NCBI GenBank assembly: GCA_023213395.1
Contig: CM041465.1
Coordinates: 96,603,741 to 96,667,740, forward strand
DNA length: 64,000 nt
Reading direction: 5' to 3'
Source: Cycas panzhihuaensis
Taxonomy: Eukaryota > Cycadophyta
Below, piece after piece: positions 11,231 through 20,309 of the stretch. The translations under genes and the position numbers were made by a program. Under the pieces are notes generated by a model. That model saw nothing but the letters and a program-made list of their open reading frames with translations. It was not told the origin of the DNA and made no database searches. Every line of letters begins with the position of its first letter. Within the stretch, counting starts at the first letter, position 1.

Positions 11231-12618
11231 TCTATTGAATCTTCACAAATTAGAGTAATAGAAAATGAAAAGGAAAGTGAACAGGAAGCTGCCAAACACA
11301 AAGAAATGCAAGAAGATGAGCCAGAAAATAAGTCAGAAATTACCTCAGAAGATCAAGAAACTGAAGAAGGAAATGATTCAGAAATCACTTCAGAAGAAGG
11401 ACAAGCTGGTCCATCATTAACCAGTCAAGTATCAGAAGATACCATTGAAAAAGAAGATCCACGGAAACAGAAAAAGTTGCCAAAATGGTATATCAAAACA
11501 GTTGAAGAAGGAAATGTAATAGAACAGAAAACTCGGGGACAAAGGTCAAGAGCTCTTCTAAGCAAAGTCAAACCACAAAATTTTCAAAAAGCAAAAGATC
11601 ATCAAGAATGGAGAGCGGCAATGGATAATGAAATGAATTCAATCAAGAAGAATCAAACATGGGAATTAGTAGAACTACTTGCCAATAAATCCACTGTAAA
11701 CTGCAAATGGGTTTACAAAACAAAGAAAAGAGTAGATGGCAAAATAAAAAAATACAAGGCAAAGTTAGTCGCGAAAGGGTACACTCAAATAGCAGGTGTA
11801 GATTTTGATGAGACCTTTTCTCCAGTAGTAAAGATGAACACAGTAAGGACAGTAATAGCTTTGGCTGACCTGACAAGGTTGGAAAATCTCCTACTAGATG
11901 TAAAAGCGCCTTCTTAAGCAATGAGCTAGAAGAAGAAGTCTATATGCAACAACCGGAAGGATATCTTTGAGCAGGGACAGGAGAATGCAGTGCAGTTAAA
12001 AAGGCTTTGTATGGTCTAAAACAAGCTCCACGCTACCGGTATGCAAAATTAGATCATTTTCTTGAAGAAAATAAGTTCATTCGGTGTAACTCAGGCTCAG
12101 CCTCTACATAAGAAAAACAAACAACAAGATAACAATAATTGTTGTCTATGTAGATGGTATGCTTCTTACTGGAAATGATGTAGAAGGAATTAAGTGGATC
12201 AAAGGTCAACTTCAGCAGAAATTTGAAATGACAGACTTGGGTCCACTAAATTACTACTTGGGATTGGAGATAGGTCAACATCAAAACTACATAACCTTGT
12301 CTCAAAGTAACTACATCAAAAATCTACTTGTTCGATTTCAGATGGAGAATTGCAATCCATGCACAACACCCATGGAAACAAATTGTGATTTAACAGCAAA
12401 TAGTATGGAAAAGGATGCAGATGTTACCCTGTATAAACAAATGATTGGAAGTCTGATTTATTTGACAGCCACCAGGCCCAATATATCCTACTCAGTAGGA
12501 CTAATATCCAGATATATGCAGAATCCAAAGTTGAAACATTGGCAAGCCGCAAAAAGAGTTTTAAGATATCTCAAAGGAACAACAGATCTCAAGTTAGTAT
12601 ACTTAAAGGGGTACCCAG
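11231..12618 (+). pseudogene. copia reverse transcriptase (broken, YVDG active site)
   Basis: An acidic linker leads to the RT, which starts with NQTWELVELLANKSTVNCKWVY and continues KAKLVAKGYTQIAGVDFDET and FSPVVKMNTVRTVIALA. A base lost near 11,905 shifts the frame at the DVKSAFL block. The next coherent pieces are ELEEEVYMQQPEGYL and KALYGLKQAPR in another frame. The catalytic box at 12,147-12,161 reads YVDGM instead of YVDDM, which removes an essential metal-binding Asp. The remainder (LGPLNYYLGLEIGQHQN, MIGSLIYLTATRPNISY, YLKGTTDLKLVY) is in one frame from 12,159. Confidence 0.95.
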
Positions 12619-13063
12619 TGGGAATATCATGGTACTGTGACTCTGACTGGGCTAGTGACAAAGAACAAAGGAAATCCACAAGTGGATACTGTTTCTTCTT
12701 AGGAGCCTCAACAATCTCATGGTGTAGTAAGAAACAAGCTACAGTAGCTCTCTCCTCTGAGCGAGAATATAAAGTAGCTACATTAGCAACACGTGAAGTA
12801 TGCGGTTAAGGCGACTTGACTTGGATCAACATAAAAAAGGAGCAACTTCCCTAAAATGTGACAACCAAAGTGCCATCAAGCCCAAAAATCTAATTCTACA
12901 TGCAAGAACAAAACATATTGAAGTTCATCATCATTTCATAAGAGAAAAAGTACAGAATAAAGAGATAGACTTAGAATATTGCCCCACATCTGAGCAAGTT
13001 GCAGATCTCCTGACAAAGCCTCTTAGGAGAGAAAGGCTCAAATATTTAAGAGACAAAATATGA
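12619..13063 (+). pseudogene. copia RNase H (broken)
   Basis: The RNase H follows RT, as in copia. Blocks are WYCDSDWASDKEQRKSTSGY (first Asp), STISWCSKKQATVALSS, a catalytic-Glu stretch SEREYKVATLATREVCG, then after a frameshift near 12,806 KCDNQSAIKPKNLILHARTK, HIEVHHHFIREKV, and VADLLTKPLRRERL before the stop at 13,063. Short Lys/Arg-rich end and stop sit 28 bp before the 3' LTR, leaving a minimal 3' UTR. Confidence 0.94.
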
Positions 13064-13080
13064 CTATTAGAGATAAAACA

Positions 13081-13307
13081 TTAAGAGGGGGTGTTGAGAT
13101 ATAATGTTTTATCTAGGAAAGAAAAGGGGTCATGTTAGGACCACCCTTAATGTACTCATAAGATCATGCCACTTGGCAGTCTGAGAGTGATCGGTTACAT
13201 TAGAAGTTGTAACCATCACATCATTGATGTATACTTAAGGAGATTGAATCTCAATAATATCAAGTACTCTTTTCTTCTCTGTTTAAGTTATGCTCTGTTT
13301 TTCATCA
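13081..13307 (+). repeat. polypurine tract and 3' LTR of copia element
   Basis: AAGAGGGGG at 13,083-13,091 is the plus-strand primer. The LTR starts TGTTGAGATATAATG at 13,092 and ends TTTTTCATCA at 13,307. The right AGATA target copy follows. Confidence 0.95.
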
Positions 13308-14624
13308 AGATATGGAGTATTACTACTTCATCTGAGCCTTGAGTGATGAAAAAAGCTCTCTAACACCTTGTGAAACACCTTTAGGGAGAAAACAAAGGGG
13401 ATTGGGTGTCAAACACAAATAAAAGAAATGTCAAACCATAAAAAAAAGAAATGTTGGATTTGCAACAATTGGTTGTGAGTGTGTATAATACATGGGATGA
13501 TCATAAAACAAATATGATCATTGGCCTATGGTTTCTAGCTCCAAACTTTCAAGCTTCTCCCATCACTTGAATAACATCATCTTACTCCAAAGGGCTCTCT
13601 CAATCATGAAATCAAAGGCTCAACAAAAAGAAAAAAGTTCTAGAGACAATATGGCACCACTTTATTTCAATGGAATGAGGGTTGACTTATAGGAGTAGAA
13701 GGGACCTATAGTTTTGGAAAAGCTATTAGCTAAAACCCATGGTATTGGGTTATGGGTTTGGAGAGAAATAAATGCCTGTTTGGTAAAGGAATTTAATGAG
13801 ATTCTAATGGGAGAAGGAGGTTCAAAATTTCACTTCAAACCATGGGCAAAACAACATGGCTTTTACCCCTTTTTTGTTTGGGGGCGGGGTGGGGGGAGGG
13901 GAGAGGAGGCGGGTCATTAACTCCTTGGCCCCTCTCATAAAGCCCATCATAAATTTTGATGGAAAAATGGTAGAAAAAGTGCAATAAATGTGATAAAACT
14001 TACAGCTTGTGATTGTATAATGGGGCATCACGTCCCATTTTTATATTAAGAATGAGATGTGATGTCCGATTATGAGTTAGAATGGGAGATCATACCTTGT
14101 TGTCAATAAATGTTAGCACACTTTATTTTTATATTAAGAATGGGACATAATGTTCTCTTATGAGTTAGAATGGGATATCACGCCTCATTGTCAATTTCAA
14201 AGCTAGATGTCATGTCCAACTATGAATTTGATAATGAGACATGATGTCTAGTTATGAAATATTCACAATAGGATGTGACACACTGTTATAATTTTGTAAT
14301 GGTGTGTCATGTCTAGCTTTGAATTTTACAACGAGGCGAGATTCATAATGAAGCTAATGAAAGATTGACAAAATTGAAGAAATCGAGTAAATCTTAAAAT
14401 AGAAAATGATAGAATCTACCAATTAAAGGGGAAATTGATGCCAAAGGTGGTTTAGAGGTGTTGGCCCATTTCTTTTCAAATAAGGTTTAGGTGGACATTT
14501 TAAATTATGCTATTGATGGATATCTATTCTCATTGGTCAAATTACTCACACACCCATTACCAAAACAACAGGCAAACATTAGTGGCATGTATATAAAAGT
14601 TTAAAATCAAATTGAAATAAAAAT
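13308..14624 (-). repeat. right arm of inverted repeat, outer part
   Basis: This is the reverse complement of ~4,778-5,870, resuming exactly where the copia element ends. The block CTTCTCCCATCACTT at ~13,554 matches the complement of the left arm near 5,770, and the tip GAAATAAAAATG at 14,613-14,624 matches the left tip. A G-rich insertion at 13,880 is not shared with the left arm. Confidence 0.87.
13880..13913 (+). other. G-rich tract, potential G-quadruplex
   Basis: Runs of 5, 4, 6 and 4 G separated by single bases, then further GG and GGG runs. The paired position in the left arm near 5,430 lacks it, so it arose after the arms formed. Confidence 0.7.
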
Positions 14625-14850
14625 GACAAATATGTACTTGGTTTACATGTCTCATGATGGAGGCTAAAATACCAATTTTTGAGAAACATTTGCCCCATTC
14701 TTAAGAAAATCTCTTCGGATTAGTGCTATAAGATGGTGAATGCTGACAATGATGCCCAACATGATGTGTGTTTGTTTAATGAAATGGTTGGGAAAGGTAG
14801 TCTTAAAGGAATGGCATGGAAGCCATGCCCCCTATGAGAAGAGCAATAAT
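14625..14850. other. gene-free junction between inverted repeat and gypsy remnants
   Basis: I see nothing to annotate. No direct repeat matching the left flank of the inverted repeat could be recognised here. Confidence 0.4.
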
Positions 14851-14854
14851 AAGG

Positions 14855-15310
14855 TATTGCTATAATTTAGCTTCCTTAATAATACTTTGAAGAATGTCAC
14901 TTTTAGTTTAGCTTCAATAGTGAAAAAATCAGAGAATGTTGCCCTTAGTTTAACCTTGTTGCCAATAACATTGGATATTTGATAGTTTAGGCTCACTTCA
15001 AAGTAGTGTTGCATAGGAGGGAGATTGGCTCAAAAGCTTAGTCCCCGTAACGAACTTGGAAGCCTTTAATAAAGCTTTGTCAATATAGGAGGTCGCCATA
15101 GTTTATCCTTATTAGGGACTATTTTTTGGAGTAATCTTAAGTGAAAAAGAGATTGGCTCAAAAGTCAAGTCCCTACAATGGGCTCGAGAGCCCCATGCAG
15201 GATAATATCAACAAAATGATCGCTATAGTTTAACCTCTTTAGCGATGAGGTTTTAGAGGGGGTGGTAGTTTGGGCTTGTTCTAGATTGTTGATAGTTTAT
15301 GCTAATCATA
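14855..15310 (-). repeat. degenerate array of an AGTTTA motif (copy 1)
   Basis: About eight copies of (A/T)AGTTTA followed by A/T/G and CC or GC are spaced about 45-75 bp apart, for example TTAGTTTAGCTTC, TTAGTTTAACCTTG, ATAGTTTATCCTT and ATAGTTTAACCTC. The same motif recurs at 16,920-17,465. Confidence 0.6.
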
Positions 15311-15549
15311 GAGCGTTATTATATAAAGAGGAGATTGGTTTGAAAGCCTAATCTTGTTGAAGGGCTCGAAAGCCCTAAGGAGGGGAGTTGGCTTACCATA
15401 GGCAACACTTCAGGATATGTGCGCTTAATTAGTTGGTTTCAATGTTGTGTTCCTAGGGGATGTGCTGAATGGGCATTTAGGAGAATTGGGCCAATATAGA
15501 TGTAACTTAGGGCAATAGACTTGGTATACCTGTGTAAGCCAATAGACAA

Positions 15550-15840
15550 CTAATTAGGAGTTAGAAAGAAACAAAGAGGGTTGGTATGAACTTGGAGCAG
15601 ATCAATTAGTGCCTTTATGATTACAGTGTATTCAACTATATTGTTGGTCATTATTGGGATGAAAATTCTAGCACTTATTAAAATATGGCTTGTTTGGTCA
15701 TGAATGATCCAGGTAGTAACAAAGGGTCCAAGGTTTCCATAGCTTCCCTTGTTAGTATGAATGATGAATGCTATGGGAATGCAATGGTAGCTTAGAGACG
15801 GCTTAATAAACATGGGAATGGTGTGGGAATCAAAGAACAA
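15550..15840 (-). pseudogene. RNase H-like domain fragment (copy 1)
   Basis: A 96-codon minus-strand frame carries the start of an RNase H fold of the kind called archaeal-type in Tat-lineage gypsy elements: FIIHTNKGSYGNLGPF, then WIIHDQTSHILI, then MTNNIVEYTVIIKALIDLL. In an active enzyme these would be DGxxxGNPGP and TNNxAEY; here the first Asp is changed to Asn and only the Glu of VEY remains. It aligns in DNA and protein with copy 2 at 19,390-19,830. The C-terminal half is lost below ~15,590. Confidence 0.72.
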
Positions 15841-16084
15841 GGCAGGATTTCATGCTCGTTGGCTTAATTTTGACTGCTAATTGGACTGGGAATGGGCCTC
15901 ATGAGTGGCTCTTTATCATGTTAGTTGCAAGTTTTAGAGTTGCTTATTTTATCTCCCCAATGCCAAATATGCTTCGATCACGATTGAGGCCATGATGGAC
16001 CCAAACAATTGGATTTGAAGGATTTGAGTGACCCACACGACTGGATTTGTACTATGTATTGCAAGTGGGAATGATGTTGACATG

Positions 16085-16104
16085 TGACTTGCCCTAGATA
16101 CCAA
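16085..16104 (-). other. PBS-like motif (copy A)
   Basis: Minus strand reads TTGGTATCTAGGGCAAGTCA, close to the first bases of an initiator-Met PBS. The same ~55-bp context (GTGGGAATGA...ATGTGACTTG) recurs at 20,040-20,100 and 20,250-20,310. It is either a real PBS or a conserved leader segment. Confidence 0.4.
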
Positions 16105-16910
16105 GAAGGTGGAATATGTACAATATATACAAATATATACTTTTGTGTTTTTCTTCTTTTTTCTTTTTTTTTTTGGTGTGTTTACACTTTTTTTTTTTCT
16201 ATTATTTGCTTTTGCTTTTGTTTTGGAGGATGGCATCACATCATACAATGGTTTAAATGTTGGTCATGATAAACTAATCATCGCTGAACTCACTTTTTGG
16301 GTGATGCACCCTATTTGGTCCCATACTAGCTATTAGGGGCAAGCTAGCTACAATTGTCGTGCGACGTTCTCCAAGATACAATAGATGCAATTATTGTTTT
16401 AGGTCAAGAAAATGCAACAATAAAAGGCCAACCCATGGGAAACTCTTAGCACTTGGAAAGATAACATGAACTTGAACAAAGTGAGGGCATAAAAGAGCTT
16501 AAAATTGGATCCTTTTTGGTCAAATTGTGGAGAGTGTATGGGCTATTCATACAACGTATCTTTGAGCAGTGTATTAGGGGAAATATATAGAGAAATGGGG
16601 CCTTAGAAAGGCTATTGTAGTATTTTGGAAATATTTGTTGTAACATATATCATATGAGACAATTGTGGCTAAGTGTTAATTGAGCTAAGAGTGCTAGATT
16701 GCCGGTAGGTGCTTGGTAACCAAAGTTTGTGGCACTTCGTGTTTGCATGATAGTAGTCTTACATGGTCATTAAGATTTTGTTGAATTTACATATTATATT
16801 AGATGAAACTCAAATGGGTAATAGAGTTCCTTAAAAGTAGTTTATTCTCTTTTCAGAGTATATATTTTTGGGATTTTGTTGTTTTAATTTTTTAAAATTT
16901 TTATAAATAA
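16105..16910. other. gene-free stretch with poly-T low complexity
   Basis: Long T runs at 16,150-16,220 dominate the left part and create artefactual Phe-rich open frames. The rest shows no domain. If the motif at 16,085 is a true PBS, an LTR should start here on the minus strand, but I could not find its partner. Confidence 0.4.
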
Positions 16911-16919
16911 TATTAACAT

Positions 16920-17465
16920 GTGATAGTTTATACTCATGACAAAGTGTTCAACTAGTTTAAATTTGTCACCGGGTATGGTGCCTCCTAGCATATGATTTGG
17001 GGGAAGTGTAGTTTATACTATTGCTCGAAGTTTGGGGCCTAGTTTATACTTGTAGGGGAGTGCAATGCCTCCAGGTATATGACTAAGGGGAGGGGAAGTT
17101 TAAGTTCATTTCAAAGCATAAGCTAGTTTATACTCATTGTGGAGTTTTAGATCTAGTTTTTATTTACAAAGGAGCTTAGTTAGTTTATACTTGTTACATC
17201 GTGCAACTAGTTTAGACGCCTCATGGAGTTTGGTTGGAGTTTACACTCTTAGTAGAGCTTATATTTTTTGGGTTTTATACTTTTTTTTTTGGATTTTTAA
17301 AATAGTATTTACATGATAATTTATACTTTTGTTGGAGCTGCAGCTACTTTCTTCTCATCGTGGAGTGTAGATAGTTTATCTTCATCTTAGGGTGAGATTC
17401 TAGTTTAAACTCATGGCATAGTATGGATAGTTTATGCCAACTTCAAAGGAAAGGATGGTTTGGCT
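16920..17465 (-). repeat. degenerate array of AGTTTATACT (copy 2)
   Basis: At least fourteen variants of CTAGTTTATACT(C/T) occur in ~545 bp, spaced mostly 30-50 bp, often followed by an AGTG or GGAGT stretch. The array lies on the 3' side of the minus-strand gypsy remnant at 17,630-19,830. Confidence 0.7.
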
Positions 17466-17629
17466 CATTTTGGAGTAGTGCCACTTAAGGGCACTGCCTT
17501 ATAGGCCAATATGCCCTACCGAGTTACAAAGGGCATCTTGTGAAAGTCCTTGTGAGTGATTTGAGTTTTGTTGTGTTATGAGAAATCAACCAATGAAGAC
17601 ATCACGTATAAACTCACCACCTTATCAAC

Positions 17630-17965
17630 AACATAATTAATTAATTACAAGAGAATATTGTTGTAAGGCATAACCTCTAGGACAATCGCGACATGGCAGG
17701 TGACAATACTAGGGTCGATGACCCTCATGTTAGTGTGATCCCAAGCGAGGATGTCTTGGAGCTATTACAAGAGCTTAATATATTGGGATACCTCCTTAAG
17801 GGTGCATTCTGCCCCCACTTTGATGATCTCCCCTTTAGGTATGGGAATATCGATAGTCTAAATTATGAGTAAGAGATTCTCCTCAAAATGAAGAGGGGCT
17901 TGCTTGATAGATGAAACGTGGTTGGCCTCCTTTGGGGTTAGATTAACTAGGGGGGAGTTTATGGC
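17630..17965 (-). pseudogene. gypsy pol segment leading into reverse transcriptase
   Basis: On the minus strand the frame reads FQKCVAINSPLVNLTPKEAN, IPIPKGEIIKVGAECTL, KEVSQYIKLL, a stop pair, and LQDILAWDHTNMRVIDPSIV. This is the family's linker before RT, where active copies read DVFAWxYxDMxGIDPxIV. RT itself is missing: the sequence passes into the AGTTTATACT array. The remnant therefore has its RT and integrase deleted. Confidence 0.7.
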
Positions 17966-18632
17966 AACACATTTTTGAAACCCCAACTTGTGGTGGTTTG
18001 GGGGGAAATTTGGAGTGGCTCCAACCAAATGTTCAAGGAGGGCTTCATCATTTTCAAAGTAATTAATGCCCTCGATGACCTTAACTTGAGTTTGAACCTA
18101 GGAGGGGGGTTTGTGACCTTCATTAAGTGACCAATTAAAAAACCTCGAAGAGGCTTTAGACAAATCATTACAACACCTATGCCTAACACTCACAATGGGA
18201 AAATTTGTAGAGAAATGGGAACATAAGGGCCTCTTGAGGTGAATTCAGTAATGGATCACAAATAATTGACTTGTCATATAAAGATGAAGAGTCAGAACTT
18301 GAGTCATAAATAAGGGAAGCCAAAGGTGATGAGAGTTGCATGACAACATGATTGGAAAACTCTTGGGGTTTCCTAATCATATGCACCATGAAGATCTGTG
18401 GTTCATCAACATTAGACTTAGGGTCACTTAATACACCCACATAGTCATAGTGAAGCATGCCAATGGGCGTGAAATGAATAATGCTCGACTTTGGAGTAGT
18501 CGGGTCTTGATCGAATCTTGGCCCTTCGTCCTTAAATAATAGACCAAGTTCTTCTTCTTTTGTACCATCAAAATGGCTTGCATGGGTGGTTAGGGGTCTT
18601 AATGGACTCAATCTTGTCATTTTATAGTGCAA
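17966..18632 (-). pseudogene. gypsy spacer between protease and RT
   Basis: A 149-codon open frame (18,183-18,632) and a shorter one after it are Ser/Asp-rich and have no recognised fold. They are colinear with the protease upstream and the RT linker downstream on the minus strand, which is the only reason to call them part of the polyprotein. A SSDSSS acidic patch occurs near 18,280. Confidence 0.5.
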
Positions 18633-18689
18633 ACCTACCCATTGTGGACGAATTTACGTTGGCCCCAAACGGAGGAAGAAATGATTACT

Positions 18690-18965
18690 ATTAGGTTCAA
18701 CCATGGCATTCCGAAAAGCAAATTGTAGTCCATGTCAGCATTGAGGATAGCAATATTTGTAAGGACAATCATGTCTTCGAGCTTTAGTAGGATGGTAATT
18801 ACCCCTAAAGGAGCTTTGAGGGTGCCATCATAACCTTAGCACTTCCAGGGAACAAGCTCAAGAGTGCTAATGCCTAGCTCTCATAGCATTTTTGTAGGCA
18901 TGGCATTAACAAATGACCCTGAGTCAACAATAGCCCTTTTAAGAATACAATTGGGGGTTCGATGA
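18690..18965 (-). pseudogene. gypsy aspartic protease (broken)
   Basis: This is the retropepsin that matures the polyprotein. The minus strand reads CILKRAIVDSGSFVNAMPTK with the catalytic DSG, then ELGISTLELVPW, APLGVITILLKLEDMIVL and a C-terminal DMDYNLLFGMPWL, the usual retropepsin end. A TGA after TKML (expected Arg) and a TAA before GYDG (expected Gln) break it; both fit C-to-T changes. Confidence 0.82.
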
Positions 18966-18969
18966 TGAT

Positions 18970-19385
18970 GAAGCAAGAGGAGATAAGAGCGTGTGCCCTC
19001 TTGATCATTTGAGATTTTGGGGGCTCTTAAGTAGACTAGCCCTCTTGCGAGAAGAGTAGGTGCAATGAAGGGAAGAAATAAACAAAGTGTAACACAAGGT
19101 CTTTTAGGGATTTAACACCATGTAGGGTTGACTCAAAGTAGGACTCTAAAAATATGTGAATGGCTTAAAGTAGACCTCATTTCATACCTCATTTCATGTG
19201 CCAACTTATCGCCAAACACACTGAACAAAAAATGATAGCTTCTAGTTAGGGCCTTAGCTTTACGACCCTAGTTTCCCTATGGGTCTCCTTATATCTCTAC
19301 CTAATGAGAAGAGGCTGCTACCCTTATATCTCCTTGACGCTCCTTACACTATACACTGATAATGAATTAGGTGCTTTTAGGATCC
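18970..19385 (-). other. degraded coding sequence between RNase H-like and protease domains
   Basis: The part next to the protease reads in frame as LRAPKISNDQEGTRSYLLLL. The rest has many stops and no recognisable gag or zinc knuckle, although gag is expected upstream of a protease. Confidence 0.35.
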
Positions 19386-19389
19386 TAAA

Positions 19390-19830
19390 TCATGTGTGTG
19401 GGGTTGACAATCTCTGTAGATGATGTTTCATCTGCTTTAACATTTTGAGCTTTGGGGATATAGTGAATTTGGACATGGGCAAATTGTGCTAAGAGAGACC
19501 TAGTTGAGTTAACAAAAACACACAATTGGGGGATAAGGGTTTGACATATGACAATTAATTGATGAACAACCGGGAGGTAATCCATTCATAGGACGATATT
19601 GGAGAATTGGGCGTAGGATGCATCCTGAAGGGCACCTATAATGGCAGCATACTCGGTTAACTTGTTTGTGGTAGAGGGGAGGAACAAACCCGTGCTTGCA
19701 ATGACCTAGCTTGAAGGAGCCCTAATAATTTAGGCAATAACAAAAGGCCCAGGGTTTCCCTGACTTCCCTCATTTGTGTAAATAATATATGCCATGGATG
19801 TAGTCACGAATTATGGGGGATTGGCGAAAG
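19390..19830 (-). pseudogene. RNase H-like domain (copy 2), upstream of protease
   Basis: The minus strand reads IIYTNEGSQGNPGPFVIA, then LFLPSTTNKLTEYAAIIGAL, then after a stop VNSTRSLLAQFAHVQIHYIP and KAQNVKADETSS. This is a nearly complete archaeal-type RNase H layout, with the GNPGP loop, TEYAA helix and a late HYIPKAQNVKAD segment matching HIPRxxNxxAD. The first catalytic Asp is Asn. In the minus-strand order it precedes the protease at 18,690-18,965, which is not where RNase H belongs in a normal gypsy polyprotein. Confidence 0.75.
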
Positions 19831-20068
19831 AACTATTGGACGAATGAGGAAGGAATGGAAAATGGCTAAGGGAAAGATGTTTTGGTAGAACCTTAAGAGA
19901 ACAAGGGTATTCACAAGTGGTGCAAAGGTAGGAGATGGCAACCATAATAGGTTTCGATCTGGATGAGAGCCATGGTGGGCTAGAACAATGTCGAATTTGA
20001 AGATCTTAGAGGGTGTAAACGATTCAGATTCAAACTACTGAAGAGTAGGTGGGAATGACACTATCACG

Positions 20069-20088
20069 TGACCTGTCTCAGATGCCAG
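20069..20088 (-). other. PBS-like motif (copy B)
   Basis: Minus strand CCTGGCATCTGAGACAGGTC. It lies about 250 bp upstream of RNase H-like copy 2, the same offset as motif A to copy 1. A CTACAACA stretch just upstream on the minus strand could be an LTR end. Confidence 0.4.
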
Positions 20089-20281
20089 GATGTTGTAGTT
20101 AGAGGGGATAATGAAATGTCACTCTACTTTCATACTTTTAAACTTGCATACACATTATAATGTTAAATAAGATTCAATTGTTGCAGGGGATTGGTGGTCT
20201 ACAACCAAGATTCGAAGTCACTAAATGACTTAGCCAACCTAGACCCGAACCGGCATGTGGTAGGTGGCAACGAGATTGTCA

Positions 20282-20302
20282 TGCGTCTTACCCTAGATGC
20301 TA
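20282..20302 (-). other. PBS-like motif (copy C)
   Basis: Third copy of the same context, with minus-strand core TAGCATCTAGGGTAAGACG, 200 bp from copy B. Confidence 0.35.
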
Positions 20303-20309
20303 AGGTGGT

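Larger units (their letters stand above)
8080..13312 (+). mobile_element. full-length Ty1/copia element with target duplications
   Basis: The element has 216-bp LTRs (8,085-8,300 and 13,092-13,307), flanked by the 5-bp duplication AGATA at 8,080-8,084 and 13,308-13,312. The PBS is at 8,301 and a polypurine tract precedes the 3' LTR. Internal order is gag with zinc knuckles, protease, integrase, RT, RNase H, which defines copia. The LTRs differ at about 5 of 216 positions, so insertion is recent relative to the inverted repeat that it splits. Pol has several stops, frameshifts and a changed RT active site, so it is not autonomous. Confidence 0.97.

Noticed and set aside
16084-16336. Phe-rich plus-strand frames
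   Set aside because: Produced by poly-T runs; low complexity rather than protein.
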